A DNA stretch of 64,000 nucleotides from assembly GCA_009192285.1 (NCBI GenBank), contig WBVU01000003.1, positions 899,973 through 963,972 on the forward strand, in the 5' to 3' direction. Source of the DNA: Morchella semilibera (lineage: Eukaryota > Ascomycota > Pezizomycetes > Pezizales > Morchellaceae). The notes under the pieces are model-generated. The model worked only from the letters and a program-made list of their open reading frames with translations, was not told the origin of the DNA and did not search any database. Made by a program: the position numbers and the translations under genes. Each line of letters starts with the position of its first letter. The stretch's first letter is position 1. Shown here piece by piece: positions 11,404 through 24,462 of this stretch.

Positions 11404-12024
11404 CAATAATACCGGCATCATTTTGGCCATGGGCGATATCAGCAGTTGGTAGAGGGGGTGGGGCATATTTTACGCTGGAACGAGGAGACGGTAGTGTTGG
11501 GGTGCGGTGAGCTTATGCAATGTATAACTGCGGGGTTAATTGGTCCAGTCTCAGTGCTTATGGACTATCAGTAACTCTCTTCACTCAGCACTATATGCGG
11601 CGATACCTTCATACAATGCCAAGAAGAGCATAAATTCCAGTTTGACGAGTCAGTAGCACTTGTTAGTTGAAATTACATGTGGCTACGAATACGCTCTGCT
11701 CTGCCGAGGACTGATTAATATAGAAAACCTGTGGGGTGAGTGGGGTTTGATGTGTTCGACTGTGTCGAGTTATTTAAAAGGACTCAGGAATATTTATACT
11801 ACAGCCACTAATCCATTGGAAACGGTGGCACGGTTCAGGTTTTTATGCGGATTGAGGGAACATGTTTCTATGTTCTAACTACGGATTTATGTACGGCGAG
11901 GAAAACAAGGAAATAAGACAAAAGGAATTAATAACCGAGAGGACATGTGAGGAACGAATGCAAAATATCTAGAGAAGCTGTATATGTTGCTTGTAGGTGA
12001 CCAAGCCTAACACTCTCGAATAGC
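11404..12024. other. intergenic
   Basis: No supported gene. It contains the downstream region of the amidohydrolase gene encoded on the minus strand. Confidence 0.6.
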
Positions 12025-14282
12025 TCATAGCCCCTGCTGCCCCAAGACTCGCTCGACCTCACCCATAACTCTCTCGACCCTCGTGGCCCACCCAAACCAC
12101 CCAACACCTCTGTGCTCATTTTCCTCGCTCCAAACCTTCCGTCCGGATACCCACGTCTCCTTAACTCTCACACCGGACATTCCTTCACCCCTCAAAACCT
12201 CCAGATCTTCCTCAGCCTCAGCAGCTACATCCTTCTCCAAGACGATCCAGTCTGCCCATCCGCCGACCTTGATCTCACCAGCCCCATGTTTCTCCATGAA
12301 GCTAGCAAACGCAGGCCCCCTAGTAAACCCCTCAAAAGCAGTACCCACATCGACCGTCTCCTCCTCATACCAACCACCATCCCTCCATGTTCCCGAGGCC
12401 GCAGGGGAGCGCCTTGTCGTCGCAGCGTAAATGCCCTCCCACGGGCTCGGCGGCTCAACAGGAAAATCACTGCCAAATACCATCGGGATGCCACGTTCTT
12501 TGAAGGTACGCATACGATACGCGCTCTCGTTGAGGCGCTGGGCACCGAGACGGTCGAGCGCGTAGGCGGCGTCACTGGTTGCATGGGTTGGCTGGATGCT
12601 GGCGATAATTCCAAGTTCCTTCATGAGCGCCTGATCGGCGGGCGCAATAATCTGGGAATGCTCGATGCGGAGGCGACGGTGGTTCTTCTGTGTTTGGGCC
12701 ATGCAGGCGGTTTGTGTGGTGAGGAGGATCTCAGGGGAAGAGACATAGTTGGCGTGCGGACATGAAGAAGCAAGGACAAGAGAAAATGCACGGATGGCAG
12801 CATGGCAGGCGCGGTCACCGATGGCATGAATGTTCACCTGGTAGTCGTGTTGGTACCACTGAAAGTGTTAGTAGGGTTCGAGAAGCTGTGGGGGTGGGCT
12901 GTATTAACCTTTTTGACAACTTTCTCGAGAGCGCGTTCCTCGATGAGCATGGTACCACTGGTTTCGGGTTTGTCACTGTAGGGTTCGAGAAGTGCGGCGC
13001 CCCAGGACCCAAGTGCACCATCTGGAGAATATTAGCAGGAGAGATAGTTTTTATTTGGGCTATGAGGCTTACCAGCAAAAAGTTTGACTGAACGGACACT
13101 CAATACCCCGTCATGACGTTTGATCTTTCTGACTTGTTTTCCGCAGAATGTGTTGCGAACCGGACACTCGATCATTGCATAGATCCTCAATGTCATAAGG
13201 CCGTAATCTGCCAACCTGCCGATTATCAATCATGCTGGTCTTGGGCCCACTCAGAATTGAGGAAACTTACTCATCGTACAACTCAATATCTTCGGGAACA
13301 ACACCAGCATCGTGAACGCCTACAATCCCATATGAGTGCAAAGATTTCATGGCGCCAACAAGATATTCCATTTTGTCTTCTACAGTAGGCTTGGGCCATT
13401 GACCTAGCGGAAGGTCCATAGCATTATCACAGAATACGCCTAGGCCAGGATCGGTTGTAATCTCGCCACCAGGGACATCGGGCAGTGGACTTGGGAGAAG
13501 TTTTAGTACGGCCTCTATAGATTGATATCGTTTAGTAAGACTTCAAAGTATGGTTAATTGCAATGGAAAGAACAAAATGTGACATACCGGAAACCCAGGT
13601 ACAGTGTACATCCACGCGGTCAAGCATGATATATTTCCCTTTCAACTCTGGGTCATCTTCAAGATCTTTCTACGGTCACACAAGTAGAAAGTAAGTAATC
13701 ACGCCTATAATATTCATAAGGGGAGTTGTATTGAGTTTATTTACAGCAGTTGGCATAGCGCCTCCAAAATTTGCCTGATCCCATCCAATTCCCCTAATCC
13801 ACTTCTCGGGAGTTCCATAATCGTTATCGAGCTGCGTTTTCAGGTATTTCTTGATCCTCAATTTAACATCTGCGGGAACCTTAGTAATTAACCCTGATGA
13901 TAAATTAATAAGCGAGGGGTTTACCATCAATACTCTCGGCGCCATATAGCTTGACACTATGCAGCATCTCCCCATACTGCAGCACATGCCCGTGCCCGTC
14001 CCACAAACCCGGGTATGCATATCCTGTATGATGCGTCGTACCTGTCTCGGGCGTATCGTTCCAAATTTTTGTAACAATGCCTTTCTTTACAGTGAAGCAG
14101 GTATTAACACCCTCTCCATCCTCTGAGTTTGTCCTCACGCGCGCATAGCAATGCTTAGTCTCCCCCCCGCGAGCCGACAGGAAGTACGCTGGGAGGTTGA
14201 GTTTCGAGAAAGTGGGGATATGCCGGACGCTATAGAATACAACGAGGGATATGAATATCCATAGTTTGGGTAGGCGCGGCAT
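12025..14282 (-). CDS. YtcJ-type amidohydrolase (amidohydrolase 3 family), N-terminally anchored
   Basis: Seven exons on the minus strand (14282-13925, 13869-13745, 13669-13588, 13514-13271, 13215-13073, 13021-12909, 12858-12025) join in frame to 632 aa, a normal length for fungal YtcJ/LAF3-like proteins. The six introns are 50-75 nt; five have GTA donors and one has the weaker GTTAAT. A hydrophobic helix (LWIFISLVVFYSV, residues 7-19) should act as signal anchor or signal peptide. Metal-site motifs of the amidohydrolase fold are present: DGHGH (H97, H99) in exon 1, VKLFADGALG across exons 5-6, NIHAIGDRA and RIEHSQ in exon 7, and GSDFPVE with the late Asp. The family is a Zn-dependent hydrolase with mostly unknown natural substrates, so substrate is not assigned. 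No key residue is missing. The ATG at 14282 is the only start that gives this N-terminus. Confidence 0.92.
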
Positions 14283-15474
14283 GTTGTGGTGGTTTGCGTG
14301 AAGCGATCACGGGTGGAATCGTTAATTCAGGGTGATGTGGAGGTCTCGTGAGATGGAGTTGTCAAGATAAGGCAAAGGCAGGGGATAAACCCCTAACCCT
14401 AATGTGGACATACACTAGTTGACGAAATTTTGGCTGGAAGCCCAATCTTGCAGTGGTAAACAGTAGTTTTCAATTGGTCACTGTAAGTTCGATGAATAGT
14501 GAAGGATTTGTATTCCTAGTCCACATGTAGTTATTCCTTGCCAAGAACCACTTGTGCAAAAGTCTTTTATATTGGTAGGCATCACCAAACATACATTGCA
14601 TACATGTATGTACATGTATGTATGCAATGATGATCGCGCGGAAGCTTGCTGATGCACCAATATGGCGCATGGCAGAGGCGGACCGAATTACATGTAACCA
14701 GACTACTAGTGCCGACAAGAAAGACCGTAAATCGATATCAGAAGTATGAAACCTTAATACTGTTCGAATCCCTAATCACTCGCCCGTTGGCCTTGGTTTC
14801 CGCCGCGCAAAGCTTCGATCGTGATGACAGCAAGGATTTTTGTATTATCGATCAACGCCCCGCCTTTTCGACATAAGAATACCGAATGTTGAACTACTAG
14901 AAGAGTTTTGATTAGTTAGAAGGTAGTCACAATAGTTTAATAAGTCAGTCCCTAGCATACCAATGGAATATTTGGTACATCCATTGTTTGCCTTTCGTCC
15001 ATTGTTTTAGTGTCGAAGTTTTATACTATGGTACATATCTATGGGTTGCAGGTGTAGAAAGAAGCTCTGTAAAGATCTAGCCGCTGTTTGTATATGTTGA
15101 GCGGTGTAGGCGAGTAAGTGCTATCTGATTACTATCTGCTGCGTCAAAAGTAGTTTAGAAGAAGTTCTAGTACCGAAGGGGGTCATTGGCAATTCATTAC
15201 CTGGCAAAGGTTTTAGAGATGAAGCAAAAATACTGTGAGAAGTTTTTAAGGGGAAAGGGAATGGTCTCTGGTAACTCAAAAACTAAGTGGAAACTCGTGG
15301 TTCTTGCGTCATAGACCCAACTGTCATGCAATAGTACATACTTATTGACACCGTGGAGGCAGAGGACAAGTAGTAAAATCTTTTCGCCGCATTAGCCTGC
15401 CCTAAGATCAGGCTAGAAGGACAACTTACTACTAGGATAAGTGACTTTTCATCAAAAGGCTGTTAGATATTGTA
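14283..15474. other. intergenic
   Basis: No supported gene. It includes the promoter side of the amidohydrolase gene and the hairpin at 14594-14629. Confidence 0.6.
14594..14629. repeat. near-perfect palindrome with TACATGTA core
   Basis: CATTGCATACAT on the left pairs with ATGTATGCAATG on the right, giving 12-nt inverted arms around a short centre with two TACATGTA units (14601-14608, 14611-14618). It could form a cruciform or bind a dimeric protein; function unknown. Confidence 0.75.
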
Positions 15475-16074
15475 TCACCTCATAAAAGGATAATCTTGAT
15501 TGGTAATTTCATGAATTGAGCTGGTGGGCGAAGGGGTCCAATCAAAAAAGACTTGTTCACTGACAGTGATCCATGAACTTCGGGAGGCCTTAAGAGTTCC
15601 AAAGCCGTTTTCCTTCTGAACACTATTTTTTGGCGAGCTGATAGCACTTTGGTTCACTGGCAGCAACGGAAACGAGATCAGCAGAGCTTCTAAGCACTAG
15701 CTCAACAGAATGGGGATCAATACATACCATCAAGGTCAGGGCTGTCGGGATCGGATTCGACTATACCGGTTGAAAGTCTATCTTGATCGATATGGGATCC
15801 ATCTTCCTCAAAAGAGGCATCGGGGCTCGGTGGACAAGTAATATCCTCCAGCTCGATATCGTCGGGATTAAAAATTGTAGGAAAAAGGTTACAACCATGT
15901 GTATGGACTGCTGTAACTGGCTCGCCTCTGCAACGAAAGGAATAATCAGTTGGGAACAGTGAAAAATTTGAGAAACCAGGAGACGTACTTTGCACGACTA
16001 CTTTTCCTGCCAAAGCGGAAAATCTTCTTGGCTATTCTTTTACACTTCTCATATAGGGTTTTGATAAAGGCCAT
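15475..16074 (-). CDS. hypothetical 166-aa protein, three exons
   Basis: Exons 16074-15989, 15927-15728 and 15689-15475 join in frame. Introns are 61 nt (GTACGT...TTGCAG) and 38 nt (GTATGT...GCTAGTGCTTAG, short but with good ends). The N-terminal 30 residues form a basic amphipathic stretch (MAFIKTLYEKCKRIAKKIFR) that could be a membrane-surface or mitochondrial targeting helix. The middle is acidic with several SPD/DPD pieces (NPDDIELEDITCPPSPDASF) and the end is mixed. No domain or family recognised. If the second intron is retained the protein ends soon after LDGMY. Orphan protein, moderately supported by splice agreement. Confidence 0.6.
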
Positions 16075-19000
16075 GATTAACTTTGAAGGAAGCTGGGATA
16101 TAATTGTTGTATCTGAGAGATAGATAATGGAGGCTCTAGAGTTGATGTCCTATTTCGAATAATTGAATTTATTGGATAGTAGTTATGATATTATGGGTTG
16201 AGTAGACTTGTGGTTGATGACGGTGAAGTGATGGTGAAGGGGTAAAGGGGGGGGGGGGAGAGAAAGGGCAGGAGAATTAATTAGCGTTTTTTGTGGGGGA
16301 GAGGGGGCCTAGACGCTAGAACGTTGCACGTATAGGCTAGGGAGCTAGGTTATGTGCGGTATTAGCAACCTTCTGCTCGTTTTATACATGCATTTACTGG
16401 TGTGACAATTATGCGGCCGTGGGATATTATAGTCCATGAATTCAATTATGATCCTCTAAAAGAAACCTCGTTCTATGAAGCCTATATGGATGTATGTGTA
16501 AACAAAACGGCTTCCGGCTTCCCGCGATATGTGACCTGTACCTGCCAGTCTGGTATCATAAGTACATGTATCATTGGAACGACTAATGGCTAAAGCTAGC
16601 CGCCTTTACTAACAGACTTATATTATATCAGACCTATCTCCCAGCTTTCGGCTCATGTAAGAAGTTTATAAAACATGTATATACCGCCGTGGGAAAAGCT
16701 GGGAGTTTGTTAGTCAGAGTAGTTATTTGTAAAGTGGAGACTACGCGTATAAGAAGCTGAAATCCCCAACCTACTCTGTAGAGTTAAGTACCTGATGATC
16801 GAAGCATGGAGTTCTTAGAATCAGGTTCAGAAAACAGTTTTGATTCTCATTTGTTTTTAAGACAGGGGGGACTTAAGAACGTTGATAACAAAGCGGGTTA
16901 TAGATACAGCCATATCTCGTCTTACAATTGAACGTAATTTGTGTGAGGGTTAGGTTTTTGCCTGATATAAGGTTCGGACCGTCGTCACTAAATATTTCAA
17001 TTGATCCAATCTGATAACTAATGATTGAGATAACGATAAAGATAAGATCTAATACGCTTGTTAACCTGTACTGAACAGCAGTCGACCAACAACAATCAAA
17101 ACCGCCATTTGTGGAATTGCAGGCCGTGTAGAAATATCAAAACGTTGAGTGGGCCCGATTTTAACCCAAGCAGAATTGTTAAAGCTAGATGAAACTTCTT
17201 CTCACGCTGCCTGTGTAGGAGATCGATATCTAGCTAGATGAAAGCGAGCAAAAACTACATGTACATGTATCCGTTTTTAAATTGTTGTTCACACAGGTCA
17301 ACTGAAAGAAAAAACCAGAAATCTGTGGCGGAAGCGCCACATGCACACATTCAAGAATATAAATGCAGCAATAATTATCGTGAAGTAAACTTTGACGAAA
17401 CATCGACCATAGGTTGATCATGGTCCATTTCACTAACTGAGAAGAATTCAGAATCAGAGATCTTTCAGCATCGAAAAGGAAAAGACTTTTGGGGAAGGGT
17501 ACAAGATTATAGACGGAAATACGGATTTAACTAGTGTGAGATCTGTATGTTGTATTTTGGTGCTGAATCTCCTGAGGGTGGGTTAGCAAAATAATTGCAA
17601 AGCGCATAAAGTAGTTGGCCAGCACTTATTCTTGGGGTCCCAAAGGAGGGCCGAGAATATCAAGATAAGAATCGAGGGCCGTACGCGTAGGGGTAGGCAA
17701 GGGGAAAAGAAGGATTTTCCTGGTGATCGTAGTGAGAGGATTGCGTGAGGTGGAGGTTGGGGATGAAGGTACTAATTCGGTGAGGATTCGGAGGTACTGA
17801 GATCTAGGGAGGAACGAGTTGGGCTAAGAAAAGTAGGCGGGTATGAAAAGTTTGTGGGAAGTACTAGTAAGGCAGAACCAGAAAGCATACGTACATAGCT
17901 CAGCTGCGGCTCTAAACTTAAAAAAATGTAAGCAAATTGTTACGTAGAGATATAGCTATAGGACAATCACTACATTCCCCTTCTTTAAGATTCTACATAC
18001 GCTTAAATATCCGATTCTTTGGACATTTCTAACCCCAACAACCAGCAGTATGTTACCATTAAGAGCTCTAAATTACAGGCCAGCACCCCCAAAGCAGAGG
18101 TTGAAACGGGGGCACTATGTAAGATCGACTGAGATAGTCGCATTCAACGGAGCAAACTACCCGCGACAATGGATAGCGCCAATTGCAACACGGCTGTATT
18201 GTACAACTGATTGGCTGCCTATGTTAACACTACGCATATCTTTTGGGGAGGGCGGGCGATTCGATTCTCATAGCCTCAAAAACCTCTAGGTACGTCCCAA
18301 ATTGTTGAAGTCTTGCCTACCTAGTTTCCTGGTACATATATATATTACAACTGACTATACACTTGGAGATGAACAGGCATGAGACAGGTTGTAGGGCTCG
18401 TTGGGCACTAACACCTTTTTATCACGATTTAAATATGGCATACATTCCGGCCCTCCAAACATATATATATCACATCCACACTGTCATCACCTTACTTCAT
18501 CATCTCGCTCATCGGTGCTCTGGCCCCATGATAGTCATCCGGATGCTTCGAGATACCGGCAGGCTTTGGAACGATAAGTAGCACTGAGGACGCTCATGCA
18601 TGGCAAAAGCATGCTCCGGGCTTAATGCATTTCGTGAAGCAAACTTACTTATGGCCTAGTAGTTTCACGCTCTATGCGCCTAATTATTTGAAGGGCTTAG
18701 TAAGAGAGAAAAGAATGAGAGCACCGGCTGTAAGGCCGTGAGCAAAGAAAATAATAGCTTCTCAGAGGTCTTGGCTATTTAGGCGGCAGCATGTCATTGG
18801 ACCTCTCTGTTCATGATATAATTTTATTAACACTCCTTATAGACGCCTCAGCAGACGTTAGTATAATAGTATTAGTTCGGGTTTATTAGAATATTTTTGG
18901 TGTGTATGAGGCTTCGAGGGTATGAATCTGGTCGGGTTGAAGTTGAGGATGGTTTATCATGATAAGAAGGTATATCATAATTAACTTACGAACCAACTCC

Positions 19001-22000
19001 TATCGCTAACAAAATGTCTACAGATTACGCTACGCGTAGATCGACAGAAAAAGACGAGGGAAGGTAGTCGTTACTCTGTCCAAGCCTCAATTAAAACCTT
19101 ATTAATAAGGGATAGATGGCTACGCATATATCTTAACCTAATTTAATAAGGGGCATAAAGGTGATCTAGTATAGAGTCTATAGAGTGCGTAAATGACTGA
19201 AGATGGGCTAATGAACCTTTTTGCAGCGATAGGAACGTATATATCTTTTTGAGAAACAGGCATGTGAAAATTAAGAGTTGATTCGCTGGTCTGCTTGGAA
19301 TATTCTTATCTACCTCTTAAATATTAGAGGAACACCTCCTCAATACCTCAACTCACCCACCCAACAACCCCTCCTATCTCACATGCTTTACACCTACCAG
19401 GACCATTGCGGTGAATAAACTGGATGCATATCCGGATGCCGGAACGTACGAAAGCTGCATGTAACCTATTCTTAGATGAGCTAACCGTAAAGTAAAGAAC
19501 AAATTAACATATGATACACGTAGTTAAAATACAGTATTAGATGGATACATGTTAGGTGTAGTGAGAATACCTCCCCGTGTAGGGTGAACACACAAATAGC
19601 TTACGATTGATACCTCGGTGGAGAAATATGTTCACCGTATTCTGAACAGCGTAACTGGAACAATAACTAACTTTGACATAACTAGCATGTATATAAATCT
19701 TGTCACAATCTACTTAAATGAGAGGAAGAAGAAGAAGAAGAAAGTAACATATCTAAATTGTCAAGTTTTAGTGTTCATAAAATCTGATATCGTCCATTGA
19801 AAGTACTTAGATGGGGAACGGATTATAAAATCAAGGGTCAATCCTCGCCTTTAATTCGATATCCTATGGGGGCTCTTACGGGACACCGAGATTATACTCA
19901 CTTGCATGTAGCCACTAGACATTATAATATCTAATCAACACCAATGTTCTTTCACAAACACCCAACGGCGAATTTAAGGCGTGCCCGTCGGCCAGAAACA
20001 TCAAAAAGTTGGGCCACTCAACATTCAAGTTCCCTTACTATCACATAATGGGGTTACAAAATTACGCCATTGGCCCAGAAAGCGAGAGAGTACAAGATAT
20101 GGCTAATTTGGACCCGGATAATCGTGTAGCCGGATTGTCCTACAGTGGCTTGCATCGCTATTGTCCCACAGTATCTAACCAAGTAGCTAAAAAGGTATGA
20201 AAACCCCATATTTATGTACGTACCTAGGTCTCATAGATCTAGAAATGAGACATGCAGGAATAGATCTCGATGGCCCTGGCTCCGCTGAAAATCGGCTAAG
20301 CTTTCCTACAGAAAACTGAATGTCGGACAAACTCTATTTCAACGACGATTCTTATATATGCGGCCTTATATAATTATCCACATGACCGGAGGCCTAGGCT
20401 GAACATGCTTTTAAATTTTATAAAAGTGAAGTACATGCGGTGCTTTATATAGTACATACATGTAGCCATTGGATTGAGATCCTTCACAACCCAGGGCTCT
20501 TTTAAAGGGTATTCGAATTGCGCTAGAATAGCTTGAATGGGTCAACCATAGGTTATTCCGACGTTTCTTGGGGTGAAGAGCTAACATTTGTGTATTTCTA
20601 CACTAGGAGTTAATTTGACACATAGAATCATACCTGGTCACTCAGGTTCAATTATTACCAGGGTATGGTATTTCCTGGTACCTACCTCTGAGGGATCCCT
20701 GAAGCGAAACCAACAACCATAATACCGGAATCGTTATTTTGAAGCCTTACAACAATGGCGATCAGAGGAAAGATTGCCGACTGACTAAGTAAGGTCCGGG
20801 GCGTATCCAAGAATCTTTCTTATAACGAATCCTGCCAGTGCTCGATAGTGCAGTAAAGTCCGACTTTCCTGTACCTGCTAAGTTTGGTGGAGGGGGTTTC
20901 TGGCCCCCAATGTCACTAATTACTCGACACCCGTTCCCCCGCGCCGGCCGGATTATGGCAATCGGAAAGGCAGCGAAAGACTGCAGTTGCGTCTCGTGCG
21001 GGGAGAGGATATCTGAAATCAGGATAGACGTATTGTTACGGCATTTCGGCATTTCGCAAGGAAGCCTTCTCGCCAGCCGTTGTCAGCCATTCTATCATTT
21101 GATTGAACCCTTGCTAAGATATAGCTATATAGGTCGATAATATCCCGCACTCTACGCGAGGAGCATTTATCCAACAGCATCACGATCATCGCATCCTCGT
21201 AAGAGTTTCTGTATGCAGCCCAGGCGTCGGTAACACGGGAAGTACTGATGCGGATAAACCCATTCCAGGGACATAATGTTGTGTTACCAGGTTTTCCCCT
21301 CAACGACTTATTGCGGGTTGATCTTTACCTAGTTGTGGCTTCAACGATCGCTCCAGAGGCAGTAATAGATTAAATATAGAGCCCCGGCCCCAAATACCCA
21401 ATAAACAATAGGTATCTCTACACCTAAAGAGAACATGAGTAGCCTCGTATGATGACACGGCTTCTGGAATGGGTGTACCGGGCTCCAATTGCCGTGAGCT
21501 GAGACCCTTGCGGATAATATCGAGACCTGACAACGCGATGGTCTTGTGCGGCTTGGGAGCAGGTGGGTTTTGACTACGACTTTGCAAAAGAAGATAGACT
21601 TCAGCTATCTCGTATTGAAGCCCGGGTAGTTATTTACAACCTTGTCAAAAGTAAGCACCTAGGCATAGAATGTGGCGCCAAGACATGACATCTGCAATCA
21701 ATGATTACAATGATTAGATTAATGTGAATTATTTGGGGGCGAAGCTCAGGATTAGAATTCCGAAATCATCCAGAATTATCCATCCGAATCCAGTAAGTTA
21801 ATTGCACGCAAGTAATGTAATAACAAACGGCCGCGCCCTTATGGCCCCGTCGTCCTCGAGGCTGGAGGAGTCTATCGTTCCAAAAGAGAAGTATAGAAGT
21901 CGGGGATTTAAATATAAAACTTGGTCTTAGGGAGTGCTGGTAATACGGTGATGACTGTACGAGCCTTGATCGCTCTAATACCATCGCGAGAAGGTGGCCT

Positions 22001-22367
22001 GCTTAGGACCAATGAAGTTGATGTCTATAAATATCACCGATCCAGGCAAACACAAGTTATCTAGAGTAGTTAGACTCTTTCGGAAACCCTGCTGGAGAGA
22101 GAATTTACCTCTATCGGGCCGGGATGTGATAAACGAGGCCAGTTATATGATTTGTTTTTCTCAATAAGGTTTGATGATATCGTTACTATTCCACAAGTTC
22201 GGGGGCTTTGATCCGAATTGGCCGAACCCGAACAGCACCCCTTGGCTGCTCAGGGGTTGTGTGGGTATTTGTATGGCGTAGCTGCAGTGTGTTGTGCGAT
22301 CGGACCATTCAGGATATTTCCCGGCAAAACAATAACATGAGGCAAAGTGACGACTCAGCCACTAGGT
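16075..22367. other. gene-poor AT-rich stretch
   Basis: Over 6 kb without a supportable gene. Short frames occur on both strands but none has motifs or good splice context. There is a G-rich run at about 16248-16258, a (GAA)n microsatellite near 19722-19741, several TACATGTA palindromes (16563, 17256, 17262, 20457) and a more GC-rich island at 20762-21587 listed separately. Old transposon debris is likely but not recognisable. Confidence 0.5.
20762..21587 (-). other. GC-richer island with three successive minus-strand frames
   Basis: Frames at 21587-21300, 21303-21019 and 21052-20762 follow each other with small overlaps, and a plus-strand frame lies opposite at 20838-21140. Base composition differs from the AT-rich surroundings. 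I found no intron set that joins the frames and no domain. It may be a decayed gene or transposon remnant. Confidence 0.25.
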
Positions 22368-22506
22368 TATCCCTTTGATTAGTCTGTCAGTGAAATGCTG
22401 ACCCCCCAGAAGAAGCAAGTTTTGTGTGGCTTTCCCGCTATCTCCCTTATCAAATGATAGATCTTCCATACTTATAGGGGGGTCAGTATTGACAGACTAA
22501 GGGATA
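22368..22506. mobile_element. MITE with terminal inverted repeats and TA ends
   Basis: 139 bp. The left end TATCCCTT(TGAT)TAGTCTGTCA and the right end TATCCCTTAGTCTGTCAATA (read on the minus strand) are inverted copies that both run on to GACCCCCC, about 30 bp of terminal inverted repeat with a 4-base insertion in the left copy and a few mismatches. Both ends carry TA, as expected for Tc1/mariner/pogo (Fot) TA target sites. No coding capacity, so a non-autonomous DNA element. Divergent ends suggest it is not recent. Confidence 0.75.
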
Positions 22507-23100
22507 CACTGAAATTAGAGTTTTCTAGACTATCTTTCATAAGCTACTTGCAGCTACGCTGCGTTGACACCGGTGAGGACGGCATATTGGGATCACTAAC
22601 CTGTAACATGGATGTTGAGGTACTCTGGAAGTCAGGCGTGGGTCATCTCAACCAACCAAATGATACTTTAATACTCAATATATACAATAGCACGACTGGA
22701 GTGCGGTCGAACTAATAGAGGTAGGCAAATATTGACCAGGGCTGAGCTGTCAGCTTTAGGGTAAGATTTTCAAGGTATTAACTTTAAAAAATCCTTGTCG
22801 ATTAAAATGCATGTACTTATTGGCCAGTACTAGTGGAACCATTCTAAGCACTCGTAAATGCATATCTTAGAACCTTGGCTGGCAGGTGCACAGTTCTATA
22901 CTCCGCTACATATGAAAGAATGTTTTTTCAATGAGATAATAGATTAGTTACAAGTGGCGATGGAAAATTTGAGAAGTAGATAAATAGGGGCTTCCTCCCC
23001 CAATAGTATCGGCTTCACTCCTCATAGGCACAGATCACCTGGAACGCTTCAGTCTCTCTCTTGACGTTAATCCTGATCATACACCTCCCTTAATAGCATC
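22507..23100. promoter_or_regulatory. upstream region of the secreted cysteine-rich gene
   Basis: No gene. An AT-rich box (GATAAATAGGGG, about 22979-22990) lies some 110 bp before the ATG and could be the TATA element. It is followed by a pyrimidine-rich leader (CTTCCTCCCCC and CAGTCTCTCTCTTG), a common fungal initiation context. Confidence 0.4.
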
Positions 23101-23779
23101 ATGAAGTTCCAAACTCTCGCTTTCGTTGCGCTCTCCGCCTTGGTCTCGACCGTGTTTGCTATTCCCACCCCGGAATGTGATGTGTGTGCAAATAGCTGTA
23201 CTGTACAGTGCGCCGCACAGGCGCCACGATCATGCTTCTGCCCACAAGTCTGTGGTGAGTAAATAAGAAAAGGCAAATCAACATGAATCTGTTTATTTAA
23301 CAAGCCTCTCCTTCACCCAGATCCCGAATATTCCACATGCACTACTAGACGTTCCCTTCTCGGGGAGCGTGAAGCTACTGCCGCCCCGGCCCCGGCCCCG
23401 GCCCCGGCCACAAACCCATGCGGATGCTACAATGATTGTACCTTCTACGGTTGTGGTGCCGATATTAAGCCAGAGGACTGTTTCTGTACCCTGGAATGCG
23501 GTTAGTAGTAAATTCACACTAAGAACTTTGAGAGTGTTTCATACTGATAATAGCAGATCCTAAATACGCCTGTGATGCCACCACCGAGTCAGTCAAACCT
23601 AGGCAGGTTACTTGCGGACCATGCACCAACGCTTGCAAGATAAACTGCCCGACATGTATATGCCCACAGTACTGTGGTACGTTTGCCAAATTCATAATCA
23701 TCATCGTGTGGAGTAGTAAACTAATATATATGTCTCACAAATAGACCCTGCATATGAGTGTCCAGCTAGCAGTAAATAG
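23101..23779 (+). CDS. secreted cysteine-rich protein with three 8-Cys modules
   Basis: Four exons (23101-23254, 23321-23500, 23557-23676, 23745-23779) give 162 aa; introns of 66, 56 and 68 nt are all phase 1 and interrupt an Asp codon right after a Cys. Residues 1-20 (MKFQTLAFVALSALVSTVFA) are a classic signal peptide. The mature protein has three modules, at about 26-58, 85-117 and 131-157, each with the pattern C-x(1-2)-C-x3-C-x(3-4)-C-x(2-8)-C-x-C-x3-C-D-P-x-Y-x(1-2)-C. An (Ala-Pro) linker joins modules 1 and 2. The 24 cysteines would form four disulfides per module. Introns sit at the same place in every module, so the gene grew by duplication of symmetric exons. Small, secreted and disulfide-rich fits an effector, antimicrobial or wall protein; no known family is recognised. 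Confidence 0.88.
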
Positions 23780-24462
23780 AAGAGGCGATTGAGGGCTGGG
23801 ACGGCTGAATTTATTGTTACGCGATAAGTAAACGGCTAGACTAGTACTAGAAGCTGAGACCTGTCAGTATTATAAGTAATAAACTTGCAGTTGATCATTG
23901 GAACATGCTGTACGTCGGAAAAGGTATAAGTGAAGTGCCCTCTATGTGTAAACGGGGTAGATATGTGTGATGATTAGACTCGCTAGACTAATAGATAAGA
24001 GATTGATTTATTCAAAGCAATATACTTAGTTAGGAAGGTTTGAAAATAGGGGGGTATATTCTGTAGGTGGTTGGGGGGGGGTAGATGAAGTACTACAAGT
24101 CCCACATTTGGACAAGGGCTACCGCTAGCCGCTTAGCTACTAGTGGAGTACTCTTGGCAAACATGATGTTTACCGGAACATACATGTACTCACATACATC
24201 CATTTTTACAAATGATAAAACCTTTGATTTCTTATGATACACATCTAGTAAATAAGACATGATCTCAAGCCACTAGGAGAGACTACGCTTTCGTGGTAAC
24301 ATGTACGGATAAGTGCCTTCATAATTTACTTTCTTCAAGTAAACATCGCTTCTAGGCCTTCCAACTCTTACAACATGTATACACATGACGTTTATGTATA
24401 CAAACCAGTCATAGTGATTATCATCTCAGGCGACGTTTCGTAGAACCATGGGTCATGGAGCT
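23780..24462. other. intergenic
   Basis: No gene seen. It has G-rich runs near 24050-24083 and one TACATGTA at 24181. Confidence 0.6.

Noticed and set aside
12112-12765. Plus-strand frame of 217 codons opposite the amidohydrolase
   Set aside because: Lies on the reverse complement of exon 7, which has clear family motifs.
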